DNA of 64,000 nt from Trogon surrucura (lineage: Eukaryota > Chordata > Aves > Trogoniformes > Trogonidae), in contig CM036618.1 of the NCBI GenBank assembly GCA_020746105.1, forward strand, positions 4,232,501 through 4,296,500, given 5' to 3'. The stretch's first letter is position 1. Every line of letters begins with the position of its first letter. The notes beneath the pieces are model-generated. The model searched no databases, was not told where the DNA came from, and saw nothing but the letters and a program-made list of their open reading frames with translations. The position numbers and the translations under genes were made by a program. Of this stretch, positions 11,456 through 29,140 are shown piece by piece.

Positions 11456-13255
11456 AGAATCACAGAATCACAGAATGTTAAAGGTTGGAAGGGACCTCAA
11501 AGATCATCTAGTCCAACCCCCCCTGCCAGAGCAGGATCACCTACACTAGAGCGCACAGGAACGCGTCCAGGCGGGTTTTGAATGTCTCAAGAGATGGAGA
11601 TTCCACAACCTCCCTAGGCAGCCTGTTCCAGTGCTCAGTCACCCTCACAGTGAAAAAGTTTTTCCTCATATTTTTCTGGAACCTCCTGTGTTCCAGCTTC
11701 CACCCATTGCCCCTTGTCCTGTCAGTGGACGCCGCTGAAAAGAGCCTGGCTCCATCCTCCTGACATTCCCCCTTGACATATTTATAAACATTGATGAGGT
11801 CACCCCTCAGCCTCCTCTTCTCCAAGCTAAAGAGATCCAGCTCCTTCAGCCTTTCCTCATAAGGGAGATGCTCCACTCCCTTCACCATCTTTGTGGCTCT
11901 ACGCTGGACTCTCTCCAGCAGCTCCCTGTCCTTCTTGAACTGAGGGGCCCAGAACTGGACACAATATTCCAGATGCGGCCTCACCAGGGCAGAGTAGAGG
12001 GGCAGGAGGACCTCTCTTGACCTACTTGCTACTCCCCTTCTAATACACCCCAGGATGCCATTGGCCTTCTTGGCCACGAGGGCACACTGTTGGCTCATGG
12101 TCATCCTGCTGTCCACTAGAACCCCCAGGTCCCTTTCCCCTGCACTGCTCTCCAGCAGGGCAGTCCCCAACCTATATTGGCACATGGGGTTATTTTTTCC
12201 CAAGTGCAAAACTCTACACTTGCCCTTATTAAACTTCATCAGATTTCTCCCCGCCCAGCCCTCCAGCCTGTCCAGGTCTCTCTGAATGGCCGCACAGCCT
12301 TCTGGTGTGTCAACCACTCCCCCCAACTTCGTATCATCAGCAAACTTGCTGACAACATTCTCTAATCCCTCATCCAGATCATTGATGAATATATTAAACA
12401 GCACCGGCCCAAGCACTGACCCCTGAGGGACCCCACTAGACACAGGCATCCAGCCAGACTCGGCCCCATTGACCACAACCCTCTGGCTTCTTCCCTTCAA
12501 CCAGTTCTCGACCCACCTCACTACTTGGTCATCCAGACCACACTTCCTCAGTTTACCTATGAGGATGCTGTGGGAGACGGTGTCAAAGGCCTTGCTGATG
12601 TCCAGGTAGACCACGTCCACTGCATGGCCACCATCCATCCACCTGGTTATGTCTTCGTAAAAGGCTATCAGGTTGGTCAAACATGACTTCCCCTTGGCAA
12701 AGCCATGCTGTCTGCCCCTAATAACCTTCTTATCCTTGATATGCCTAGAGACAGTGTCAAGGATAAGATGTTCCATCACCTTTCCAGGGATGGAGGTGAG
12801 GCTGACCGGTCTGTAGTTACTCGGGTCATCCTTCCTGCCCTTCTTATAGACTGGAGTGACATTCGCTTTCCTCCAGTCTTCAGGCACCTCACCTGTTACC
12901 CACGACTTACCAAAGATGATGGAGAGTGGCCTAGCAATGACTCCCGCCAGCTCCCTCAGCACCCGTGGGTGCATCCCATCAGGGCCCATGGATTTATGAA
13001 TGTCCAAGTGTTCAAACTGATCCTTAACCCACTCCTCATCAATCAGGGCAGACTCCTCCTTTGTCATGACTTCCTCTGGGGCCTTAGGGGACTGAGGCTC
13101 CTGAGGACGGTCTCCAACAGTGTAGACAGAGGCAAAGAAGGCATTCAGCAACTCTGCCTTCTTTCTGTCCTCTGTCTCCAGGGCACCCACCTCATTCAAC
13201 AGTCCTGGCTGTGCTCCCATCTGTGCTGGAGCATCTTCCCTCATCACAAGGAGTA
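11456..13255 (-). mobile_element. CR1 retroposon with long intact ORF2 part (reverse transcriptase)
   Basis: From 13247 to 11541 on the minus strand a single 568-residue frame stays open. It holds the reverse transcriptase palm and fingers ([55 protein letters not shown], and catalytic FADD in [10 protein letters not shown]) through the CR1 C-terminal domain. The endonuclease domain and 5' part are absent, so this is a 5'-truncated insertion. The 3' tail (repeats of ATCACAGA) lies at 11453-11475. The uninterrupted frame suggests recent insertion. It sits between FDFT1 and CTSB. Confidence 0.92.
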
Positions 13256-13275
13256 AGCACTGCCCAGAGGCTTCT

Positions 13276-15262
13276 GAGTCATGGAATCATGTAATGGCTT
13301 GAGTTGGAAGGGACCTTAAAGATCATCTAGTTCCAACCCCCTGCCATGGGCAGGGACATCTCCCACCAGAGCAGGTTGCTCAGTGTCTTATCCAGCCTGG
13401 TCTTCAATGCTTCCAGAGGTAAGGCAACCACAGCTCCTCCAGTGTTTCACCACCCTCATAGGAAAAAGCTTCTTCCTACTGTCTAATCTCTAAATCTACC
13501 CTGCTCTGAAGTCATCACACTTGTCCCATCAGCCTTATAGAAAGCCTCTCCTCAGCTTTCTTGTGGCCCCAGGCTGAACAGACCCAGCTCCCTGAGCCTG
13601 TTCCCATAGGAGAAGGGCTCCAACCCTCTGATCACCTTTGTGGACCCGCTCCAACAGATCCACATCCTCCTTGTGCTGGGGGGCTCCAGAACTGGACACC
13701 CTTCTCCAGGTGGGGGTCTCACCAGAGTAGAGCAGAGGGGCAGTCACCTCCCTTGACCTGCTGGCCATGCTGCTTTGGATGCAGCCCAGGACATGTTGGC
13801 TTTTTGGGCTGCCAGCACATGTTGCTGGCTCACGTTAATTGCTTGATCAACCAAAACCCCCTGTTTTGGTTTGGCCTGGCCAGATTTCAGCGGCGGGGGG
13901 GGAGCTGCAGAGTGGCTTCTGTAAGAAGCTGCTAGAAGCTCCCCAAGATTGATAGAGCCAATGCCAGCCGGCTACAAAGAGGGACCCGCCGCTGGCCAAG
14001 GCTGAGCCTATCAGTAAGGTGATAGCAGAGGAACGCCTCTGTGAAAAACATATTTAAGAACGGGAAAAAGAACTGCGCCATAACAGCTGGCACAGAGATG
14101 GAGGAGTGAGAATCTGTGCAGACACCAAGGTCAGTAAAGAAGGGGAGGGGGGGAGGATGAGCTCCAGGTGCCGGAGCAGAAGGAGTCCCCCGGGTCCGTG
14201 GTGAAGACCATGGTGAAGCGGGTTGTCCCCCTGCAGCCCATGGGCGAGGTGCAGAAGTCTACCGTGAGGATCACCGCGTAGATGTCCACCGAGGACTCCA
14301 CGCCGTGTGGGTGGATGCCTGAAAGGGGACTGTAGCCCGTGGGAAGCCCACATCAGAGCAAGTCGCTGCCGGAGCCTGTAGCCCGTGGAAGAGAGGAATG
14401 CCCACGCTGGAGCAGGTTGGCTGGTGGGACTTTTGGGGCGCTACGGGTGGCTCACGCTGGAGCAGTTTCCCCGAAGGACTGCGCCTCAGACTCACGAGGG
14501 GTGGGCTGCCCCTCGTGAGGTGTCTCGCGTTGGGCAGTTTGTGATGAATTGCCCTTCGTGGGACGACTCACGCGGAGAAGAGAGCGTGAAGCTTGTCTCC
14601 CGTGAGAGGGACCCCACAGTGGCCCTGGGGAAGAGTGAAGAGTCCTCCCCCGGAATGAAGAAGCGGTGAAACCAACGTCGGATGGACTGACCGCAACCCC
14701 CATTCCCTGTCCCCCTGCGCCGCTCGGGGGGAGGAGGTGGAGAAACTGGGATTGATGTTAAGCCTGGGAAGAAGGGAGGGATGGGGGGAAGGTGTTCTGT
14801 TTAGGATTTCTTTGCTCTTTCTTACTTCTCACTACTCCTCTCTGATTAGTTCTTAATAAATGTACCTAATTTCCCCAAAACTGAGTCTATTTTGCCCGGG
14901 ACGGTAAATGAGAGTGATCTCCCTGTCCTTATCTCAAACCCTGAGCCCTTGGAGATATCTTCTCCCCCTGTTCAGCAGTGAAGGGGGGAGTGAGTGAGCG
15001 GCTGTGTGGGTACCTGGCGGCCGGCCAGGGTCAACCCACGACACCCCCCCATAGTCCTTCTCTGCAGGGCTGCTCTCAATCCACTCAGCCTGTATTTAGA
15101 CTTGGGATTGCCCTGACCCAGGGGCAGGACCTTGCACTTGGCCTTGTTGAACATCACGAGGTTGATATTGGCCCACCTCTCCAGGCTGTCCAGGTCCCTC
15201 TGGATGACATCCCTTCCCTCCAACGTGTCACCGGACAACACAAGTCACGCTGTCACCAGAGG
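13276..15262 (-). mobile_element. CR1 retroposon split by a solo LTR
   Basis: CR1 parts at 13276-13861 and 15044-15262 are one element by sequence continuity. The text resumes after the LTR with GCAGGGCTGCTCTCAATCCA as in the CR1 at 31385-31405. Frames are broken, so it is an older copy. Confidence 0.8.
13862..15043 (+). mobile_element. Solo LTR of an endogenous retrovirus
   Basis: A 1182-bp block starts TGTTTTGGTTTGG and ends ACCCACGACA, with CCCCC on both sides as a 5-bp target duplication. It has a TATA-like ATATTTAAGAA at about 14049 and an AATAAA at 14855-14860. No gag, pol or env sequence lies beside it, so it is a solo LTR left by recombination. Orientation is from the TATA and AATAAA order. 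Confidence 0.75.
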
Positions 15263-15398
15263 ACAAGACCACTCGTGAAGACAGAAGGGGGTCTCACCTG
15301 GCTTCTGCAACGCCCAGAACAACAGGAGAAGGTGTGGAGGTGGTTTGGAGTCAGGCAGAAGCAACTGAGGGCCAGGAGACAAGTCATTGGAGAAATCA

Positions 15399-16656
15399 TT
15401 TATTGGCACAGTTGTCCAATCGCATACACCACAGCTCTGTCTCACTGGTGTCCGAGTAAGCAGAGGTTAAGGGGCTATTTTACAGTGCAAGGGAGAGCCT
15501 GCTTCACGCATTTCAGGCAATATACTTTGTGCTTTAAAATTAAAAAAAAAAAAAAGCTCTTTTGCTGTATTAGTGTTGGCAAAAATCACGATTCCTCCAG
15601 CTCTTACACCTCCCCCCAAGTAACAAAAATAAGGGTTTTTCTTTTTCCTTAATGCCTGTGGCTCAAAAAAAAAGAAAAAAAAACCAAACCAAAAAGCTTC
15701 AACTGTGTGCAAGTTAGCGAGATACCTCCAGGCATTCCTGCAGCAGAGCTGGGGACCATCCCTGGTATCTGCTCAGCGTTCAGCACCTGCGGTTCCCAAA
15801 GCACCACAACAATTTTGGATGTAGCACCCTCGCCGAGGCACGACCCCGCCACGTGCCCCAAGCTGCCCAGCCACGGATTAAAAGCGTTTTGCTCTTTCCA
15901 GCGTGCTCCTAGGTGCTTGCAGGACATTTGATCGAAAGCTCACGGAGCTCCTCCCTAGAATCAATAACCCCAGACTGCAGCAGGGGGGAAAAAAAAATAA
16001 AAAATAAAACCAGCAAATAAAAGAGCTGAGGAACGAGTGGTTTAAAACAGCAGCCGAATGGAGGGAGCAGAGCATGTGATGCACAAAGGACTTGTTGCAG
16101 GCAGGGAGGGGCTTTTGGCCAGTCATCCCCACAGCAAGTTTGTCAGTACTTTGTCATTAATATATCTAAATTCAGCCAATTCAAGGCACATGCCCACGTA
16201 ACTCTGCTTGTTTCAGGTTCTAACAGTCAGGCTAATGCAGCAGAGGTGCACAAATCACTCCTGGCCACGGCTTCTCAATATACCCACTGCCCCACCAAGT
16301 CCCTAATCCCAGCACAAAGCTACTGCTTCCCACCCTCCCAGTAAACAGACTGGGCTGGAAAGGGTCTGACCTAACCAAATACCATGACTCAAGAGGCCAG
16401 CAGTCCTTCGAGCAGGGAATGCCCCATAGCTGCGACCCACCAGGAGCAGAGAGCAGTTCTACCTCCAGCTCCACCATCAAATTAAAAAAAAATAAAAATT
16501 TAAAATAAAACACCAACCAAAAAAAAAAAAAAAGATAAAAGCTTTAATAAAGTAACCTCAACTATGGTCTCTTAGAAGGGGGGGGCCTCTGCACCCAACC
16601 CGCTATCAGTTAAAAGCATCGGGGTCTCGGGATTATTTGTGGTTTGATCAAGAGGG
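15399..16656 (-). other. CTSB: CTSB 3' untranslated region with two candidate poly(A) sites
   Basis: Downstream of the stop on the minus strand, ATTAAA lies at 16548-16543 and AATAAA at 15404-15399. The first gives a 3'UTR near 130 nt and is followed by a T-rich run; the second gives about 1.27 kb. Nothing else coding is seen here. Which end is used is unknown. Confidence 0.45.
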
Positions 16657-22307
<5,651 letters not shown>

Positions 22308-22333
22308 CTTGGCTACGGAACAGGACACTCCAC
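22308..22333 (-). other. CTSB: CTSB 5'UTR part of exon 2
   Basis: A 26-nt untranslated stretch lies between acceptor GCTGCAG and the ATG. It implies splicing from an upstream noncoding exon. Confidence 0.6.
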
Positions 22334-24574
22334 CTGCAGCCAGATTTGGGCATCGTTGGGAATCTTCCCAAGGAGGGCTCCGATCGCGAGCAAGGGCTTG
22401 GCGGAGTGACTGTCGCAGCAACACGTGGGAGGATAAGACCACGTGGCTGCACGACGTCGATCCCAGTTTACCTCAAAGGTCAGGAGAGAGGCAGGAGCAG
22501 ACTAATAACCCCCCCTTCCTGCAGCTCAGAAGAAATCAGACAAGGCAACCCTGCTCGTTGACCACTGCAGGATTAGTAGCAGCAGGAAAATACCTTCTGA
22601 AGCAGATCCAAGGGATTTGGAGGGTATTAGAAGCCGTGTTTACTTCCACAAAAATGGAGAATAAGGACTAGAAGAAGGAACAAAAACGACACTCCACCTC
22701 CAGCAGGGTTGCAGCCCTGGAGATCTGCTATACTCTTGTGCTGGTGCAGGGCTCTTTCCTTTGAAGAAATCACTCCAAATCACACTTTTGGACTTTGCAG
22801 CCCCATTTTGACCAGCCTATTGCCCTGGGGACCCTGATTGGGGTCACAATCCCGCGGTAGTGATCCCCTGCCCATGCAGCGGTGGGGGTCTGCATATACT
22901 GGAGCTGCCCACGTTCCCCTCCCGCTGGGGCTTTTCAAGGGGGAGGCTGTGAAGCCACAACCCTCGGCACAGGGCACCAGGAAAGCCTCAGTTTGGAGAA
23001 GAGAGACACAGGGGAAATCCACGAGTTTGGCAAGAGTGGACCACAGCCTCTCGTGCCCAAGCACCACCCAGCCCAAAGATGCTCCAGGACTTGGTGGTTT
23101 CTCCGCTCTCCTGTCTCTTTTAACCTAATTCGTGTTAAATTACCAAACTCCCAATCCAACCCCCAACGTCAGCAGCCACCGCTCATTCCGCGTCCCCACG
23201 TCTGCCTTAGACACACAGCAGCTCCTCGATCGCTGCAAACACATCAGGGCACCCTCCTCTTCCTCTCAAACCTCCCCTTCCACCACCCACACCCCCACCC
23301 CGACATGAGCATCCTGGTGAGCAACCCAAGACCTCGGATACTCCACAGTAACCTCAGCACCAGAGATATTTAGGCTTTAATTGCCACTCCATCTTTCCAA
23401 GCCTGCTTTTAAAGCCTTCTGGGCAAACCCTGTTGATCTGGCAGCCCCGCAGCTTTCTGCCAGCAGCTCCCAGGCCCCATGGAGCTCGCCGAGCAGGGGA
23501 TGGGGATGGAGACGCGCACGCATTTCCATGCAGGCTGCCTCCACCCACTCACAGCCAAGTTTAGCCCTTCCAGAGAAGAAAAACCCAGCAGCGGTGTCCT
23601 ACTTTCTACCAGCGACAAGCCCAGGCGGCTGTAGCTGACTGCATAAAGGGGCTTTTTTTTTATTATTATTGTCTCCCCCACACCCACCTCCTTTCACCAT
23701 TTATTTCTCTTCCTGCCCTCCACGCTTTCAGCAGGATGCTCAGCCTCAAAGCTCGTTTGAGTTTCAGCAGCACACGGGGCCTCCAAACCCCAAACCTCAC
23801 CTTTTTAAAGGGGGTTTTGAGCAGAGGTTCCCCCTAAATGAGGGGCTCGCTGCCATCCCCTGCTCACACAGCAGATCTGGCTTATGCCCAGAGAAACAAA
23901 TACACATTTCTAAGGCTACTGTTATTCTTGACTTGTAGCACAGCCATAGAAAGCCTGTAGGTGACCAGCCAGAGCTGAAGCACCTTTTCTAACAAGGAAA
24001 TCCTTTACAAAACAAGAAAAAAAACACGCAAAACCAAACCAAACCTCTCTATAGTTCCCGCGGTCAATTCTATATTTTTTGTAGCACAGAACAGAGATAG
24101 TTTTGAGGCCAGAAGCCACCCGATACGACTTTTTTTTTTTCTGTTTTCAGCAGGATGCTTGCAAATTTGCTGACACTCTGAAACCCACCCTGCAAAACCT
24201 CCAGCTCTGCTTGTGCGGAGCTCTTGATGGACAGATACAGGAGATCTCAAGTCTTCAGGTTACCAGATCACAGCGGCTGCTGGCTGTGAGCTCCAGGTAA
24301 CCCGAGACCAAAGTGGAAAAAAAAATAAAAATAAGATACAGGCAGTTTCCCCTCTGACAGGCACTCGCCTTTTAAGCTCTGCTGCATTGCATCGGCCCTG
24401 CGACGTGGCTGAGGGCCAGCAAAGCCAGCAGAAGCAGCGAGATAGAGCCCAGCACAGCCCAAATAGCTGGGAGCCAGTCGGTTGTTTCAGCAAACAAGCC
24501 TCTTGCCAGGTCTCCTACGGGTATGAAGCCTTCCCATGGGCCATGAGAGAGCTGCCTGCAGAAGAGAAGGCTCC
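22334..24574. other. CTSB 5' intron, no feature seen
   Basis: This is intronic DNA between the noncoding exon and the start-codon exon. I see no coding match or repeat apart from short A/T runs near 23650 and 24130. Confidence 0.4.
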
Positions 24575-24920
24575 CAGGAGAGCTTATTGCAGCCTTTCAG
24601 TACTTAAAGGGGGTTTATAAGTAAGACAGGGACAGATTTTTAACTGTAGCAACAGGACAATGGTTTTAAAGGGGTAATGGTTTTAAACTAAAAGAGGGGA
24701 GATTCAGACTAGATAGAAGGAAGAAATTCTTTACGATGAGGTGGTGAAACACCGTCACAGGTTGCCCAAAGAGGTGGTAGAAGCCCCATCCCTGGAAACA
24801 TTCCAGATGACGTTGGGTGAGCAACCTGATCTAGTGGAAGATGTCCCTGCTCACTGTAGGGGGGTTGGACTAGATGATCTTTAACGGTCCCTTCCAACCC
24901 AAACCGTTCCATGATTTTAT
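24575..24920 (+). mobile_element. CR1 3' end in CTSB intron
   Basis: It shows GGAAGAAATTCTTTACGATG, AAACACCGTCACAGGTTGCC and the 3'UTR word GGTTGGACTAGATGATCTTT ending near CCATGATTTTAT. The reading frame is broken. Confidence 0.8.
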
Positions 24921-26929
24921 TAAGTCTCCTATGGGCATGAAATCATGCAGGGCAGCTGATACTCTCAGCTGGATGGCAAAGAGTATCCCACTATCTGGGC
25001 AGAGAAAGAAGGGGATATCCTTGATCTCGTGCAATTTCTTCCTCCCTAACCCCCCCCACCATGGCTGCATACAGCAAATCTACGTATAGAGAGCTCAGGC
25101 ACGGGACTCATAGGATGCATTTGCACCGACTCCATGCAGGCAGAGGCACGATGGCCCCAGCAGCCAGTAAGAAAAAGCTGCTGGTTTCCACCATCACCTC
25201 TTTTTACCCAGAGACACGAGCAGCGTTATCGCCATGTGGGCTTCCCCCACCGCCGCTATCTCCTCCTCACATGCCTTCCTCTACTAAAGCTCCATGGCCT
25301 TTTTTAAACACCACCAAAAACAGCTGCACCAAAAACAAACTTGCAGAACAGCAGCCGCCACCCTACGGATACCTGTTTTTCTTTCTGCACAGCAAAGGAG
25401 ACCAGAGGAGGTTCTCCAGCAACCCCAGGTGGTCCCTTCTCTTTGCACCCTCCAGGTCTCTGGATAGCAGCTTCAGGATAGCCCTGTCTTCACAGGTCAC
25501 ATCCCACCACAGCCCATTAGCTTGAAAACAGAGGCAAAGCGGGGCTCTTGGACTCCTAAAGACAACAGTAGCTTCACCCTAAGCAAACCCTTCACGCAAG
25601 AAATAACTCCAGAAAGCTGCTACTCACCAGCACACCTGACTCTGGGCAAGGCTCTCACAGTTCAGCCAACTGCTTGCTTCGAAAGAGGAAATTAGGTCCA
25701 CTGGAGCATAGCCCTTGGGTCCTCCCCTCTGAGCCAGAGCCAGCGAGGAAGAAGCACTGAGGCTGAAGGCCCTCCAACATCAGCTGCAATATGTGAGGGA
25801 GGAGAGCACCCAGAGCGAGACGGCTGGGAAGGAGGTGACAGCACACAGGTGCCTCCTCCATCCCTCCTGACCAGGAGGACCTTGGAGCCAGAGGCAGTTC
25901 CCTGCCTGCTTACTCAAGGACAGAGCTACCACTATTTGGATGGCATTACCCGAGAGATCAGCAGGTCCCACAGTCTCCTCCCAGCACCTGAGCAAGATGT
26001 GCAGATCCCTCTGCAGAGTCCCACCGCGAAAGTGTTCTCCACATCACCCAGAAATTAAAGCTCACAAGTCTCATTTAACTCGGCATTTCTCTGCATCGTC
26101 AGAAAAAAAAACAACACAACAAACCCACAACCCAAACCAGGCTATTCAAAGCCCAGCTCACATGACTCAGTTTAGGCAGATAAGTCACAGCCCTGAAGCA
26201 CTTCTCAGCTCCTTCACTGTCTGGCCCAAACCCCTCCAGGTGCAGACAGTGGCACCTCCACACCCTTTTTTCCAAGGGTTTGAGGAAGATAAAAGCTGCC
26301 CCACACCCTCACAGCTATCACACCCCCACCCTTGCAGCCTGAGAGAGCAAAACCCAAGTCATGTGTCCTCCTCCTGTGGACCCAAGGCGAGCTTTGCCCT
26401 TTGTTCTAGCTGCCAGGATTTGTGCATGACTCTCAGCCACAATAAAGCAAGCCCAGGAACAATGCGATCCAGCTCAGCTCGCTGCACCGCCAGGTTAGCT
26501 TGGTGGCCCCACAGGCCAAACGCATGACCTGGTGACTACATTACAGCCATCATCAAAGCTCGATTTATTTATTTTTGTCCTTTTTTTTTTTTTTTAAGAA
26601 AAAAAAAGTACGAGGCACTCTTCCCCCACACCCATTCCTTTTCCCAGGAAAGCCAAATCACCAGCGCAGATATTTAGTAAAATAAATAAGGTCTTGAGCC
26701 AAGCTGCAGCGCTTGCCTCGACAGCCTGCGTTCACAGAAAGCGCAAGATCCCTCCCAAACAGAGCTCAGAGCTGCACTGATTTATTTTTGGTTTCCTCAC
26801 TCTTCTAGACCCATCTACAGACCAAAAGCCTTGCACAAGAGCACAGCGGCTGCAGGAGCAGACACCGAACCCCTCGCCCTTCACCTTCAACTTGACAACT
26901 TGGGGTTAAACCCGAGAAGGAAGCGACAT
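24921..26929. other. CTSB 5' intron, no feature seen
   Basis: There is no supported gene. A poly-T/poly-A pair at about 26580-26608 is the only simple sequence of note. Confidence 0.4.
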
Positions 26930-27660
26930 ATGTCACGACACACATATCGCGACGTCCGACCCCCGCCCCCTACCGCCATCTCCAAGCCGTGGTCCAGCAG
27001 CCAGGACCGCGCATCACGGGACCTTCCCAGAAGCTCCGAAGCCGCTGCCAAACCGACCTCCTCAGCGTCAGCTGACGAGCAGGGCTGGGGTTGTTTTGGT
27101 TTTTTTTACATTTCCCACCCCTCCTCCCGCCGTCTTCATCGGGAAAACAAGGTTTTCTCCCTTCTCCCCCGCCGCTTCCAAGCACGTTTGGAGCCGCGCC
27201 GGGGGGGGCTCCCGGCATCTCCCCCTGCGCCAAAAGAGCATCCCTCGCCTAAAAACACCCCGAAAAGCTGGAAAACGGGGCGACGGGTGGGGGGAAAGAC
27301 GCGGGGATGCCCTAAGGGGGTGTTGCGCAGGGCGGGTGGTGGAAGGGGGGGATTGCCCTTTCCCTCCCCAAATCCCTTCCCTCTCCTTACCTGCTCCCGC
27401 TGCAACGTCCGTACCCGCGCCCCGCTCCGCTCCTTATGTGTGTGTGCGTGTGTCGCCGGGACTCACGGCCCTCCCCGGTTCCCCGGCGGCCGCGGAAGGG
27501 GCAGGTCCCAGCGGCTGAGTCATGCCGGCCCGCCCCCGCCGTGACAGCATCCTGCCCGCCTCCCGCCCCGACGGGCCGCCCCGTCCTCCGAAGGGCGCCG
27601 GTCCCGCAGCTGCAGCTGCTGGCCCGGCCCTCCCCAGCGCCCCCCGCCGCCCCCTCCCGT
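26930..27660. promoter_or_regulatory. CTSB: CpG-rich island, likely CTSB promoter
   Basis: By eye the block is far richer in G+C and CG dinucleotides than its flanks. It contains GC-box-like CCCGCCCCC runs and a TGAGTCA motif at 27516-27522, matching AP-1/NF-E2-type sites. It lies about 5 kb upstream of the CTSB start codon and holds the candidate noncoding exon. Promoter identity is inferred. Confidence 0.6.
27391..27450 (-). other. CTSB: Probable CTSB 5' noncoding exon (3' boundary defined)
   Basis: On the minus strand a strong donor, GGGAGCAG followed by GTAAGGAGAG, lies at 27391/27390 in the GC-rich block. The first CTSB coding exon needs an upstream noncoding exon, and this is the only strong donor I see within the CpG-rich region. 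The 5' edge (transcription start) is a guess. Confidence 0.45.
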
Positions 27661-27728
27661 GGAATCGTTGAGGTTGGAAACACCTGGAGCTGTTGTGGGC
27701 AGGGATCAGCTCAGATCCTGCAACTTTG

Positions 27729-28334
27729 GAATCACAGAATCATAGAATTGTCAGGGTTGGAAGGGACCTTAAAGATCATCTAGTTCCAACCCCCTGCCAT
27801 GGGCAGGGACATCCCCCACTAGATCAGGCTGCCCAGAGCCCCATCCAGCCTGGCCTTAAAAACTCCCAGGGATGAGGCTGCCATCCCCTCTCTGGGCAAC
27901 CTGTGCCAGGGTCTCACCATCCTCATGGGGAAGAACTTCTTCCTCACGTCCAATCTGAACCGACCCATCTCCAGCTTCAATCCATTCCCTCTAGTCCTGT
28001 CACTCCCAACATCCTAACAAGCCCCTCCCCAGCTTTCTTGTAGCCCCCTTGAGATACGGGAAGGCCACAATAAGGTCTCCTCGGAGCCTTCTTTTCTGCA
28101 GACTGAACAGCCCCAACTCTCTCAGTCTGTCTTCATAGGAGAGGTGCTCCAGCCCTCTGATCATCCTTGTGGCCCCTCTCTGGACACGCTCCAGCACATC
28201 CAGATCTTTCTTGTGCTGTGGGCTCCAGGACTGGATGCAGCACTCCAGGTAGGATCTCAGAAGAGCGGAGTAGAGGAGGAGAATCACCTCTTGATGCAGC
28301 CCAGGACACGACTGGCTTTCTGGGCTGCAAGTGC
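27729..28334 (-). mobile_element. CR1 retroposon upstream of CTSB
   Basis: The minus strand reads CR1 from 28334 ([35 protein letters not shown]) to a tail at ATCACAGAATCATAGAATTG. It lies about 70 bp outside the CTSB CpG island. Confidence 0.85.
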
Positions 28335-29140
28335 ACACCATCTAAACCTCCCCTGGAGCAAGTTGAGGCCATTTCCTTTTGTCCTGTCACTTGTTACTTG
28401 GGAAAAGAGATGGACCCCCTCACCTTGCTACCCTCTCCTGTCAGGGAGCTGCAGAGAGCAATGAGGTCTGCTCTCAGCCTCCTCTTCTCTAGGCTGAACA
28501 ACCCTAGGTCTCTCAGCTGCTCCTCATCACACTTGGTCTCCAGACCCTTCCCCAGCTCTGTTGCCCTTCTCTGGACAGGCTCCAACACCTCAATGTCCTT
28601 GTAGTGAGGGGCTCAAAACAGGACACAGTACTCAAGGTGAGACCTCACCAAAGCCAAGCACAGAATCACAGAATCATAGAATGGCCCAGGCTGGAAGGGA
28701 CCTTAGAGATCATTTAATCCAACCTCCCTGTCATGGGCAGGGACGCCTCTCAACTAGATCAGGCAACACATGGGGACCCAACGGGGATCAAACCCGCGAC
28801 CTTGGTGTTATCAGCACCGTGCTCTAACCGAGTGAGCTAACCAGCCCCAGGGGGACAATCCCTGCCTTTGTCCTGCTGGCCACACTATTTTTTTAGTCCA
28901 GGCCAGGATGCCATTAACCTTCTTGGCCACCTGAGCACACTGCTGGCTCATGGTCAGCCAGGCGTCCACCAACACCACCCAGATCCCTTTCTACCAGGCA
29001 GCTTTCCAGCCATTCTTCCCCAAAGCTGCAGCGTTGCCCGGGGTTGGTGTGACCCAAGGGTAGGACTTGGCACTTGGCCTTGTTGAATCTCATATAACTG
29101 GCCTTGGCCCGTGGATCCAGCCTCCAGCCTGCCTCCAGCC
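28335..29140 (-). mobile_element. Older CR1 split by a SINE
   Basis: Segments 28335-28663 and 28851-29140 continue each other across the SINE (before: CACCAAAGCCAAG; after: AGGGGGACAATCC). ORF2 remains are degraded. Confidence 0.75.
28664..28850 (-). mobile_element. tRNA-Ile-headed, CR1-tailed SINE, nearly complete
   Basis: On the minus strand a full tRNA-Ile-like head runs from 28848 to about 28775 (A-box part TTAGCTCACTCGG, anticodon GAT at 28812-28810, B-box part GGTTTGATCCC). It is followed by a CR1-type tail to AATCACAGAATCATAGAATG. It resembles the passerine TguSINE1 type as I recall it. It is a retroposon and not a working tRNA gene: the T arm is altered and the acceptor stem does not pair well. 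Confidence 0.85.

Noticed and set aside
26831..27544. A 237-codon plus-strand frame over the CpG island
   Set aside because: GC-rich sequence lacks stops; the composition is low-complexity Pro/Arg and there is no family match.
28775..28848. A tRNA-Ile(GAT) gene on the minus strand
   Set aside because: It is joined to a CR1 tail that is shared with a second copy, and the acceptor stem is poor. It is the head of a SINE.
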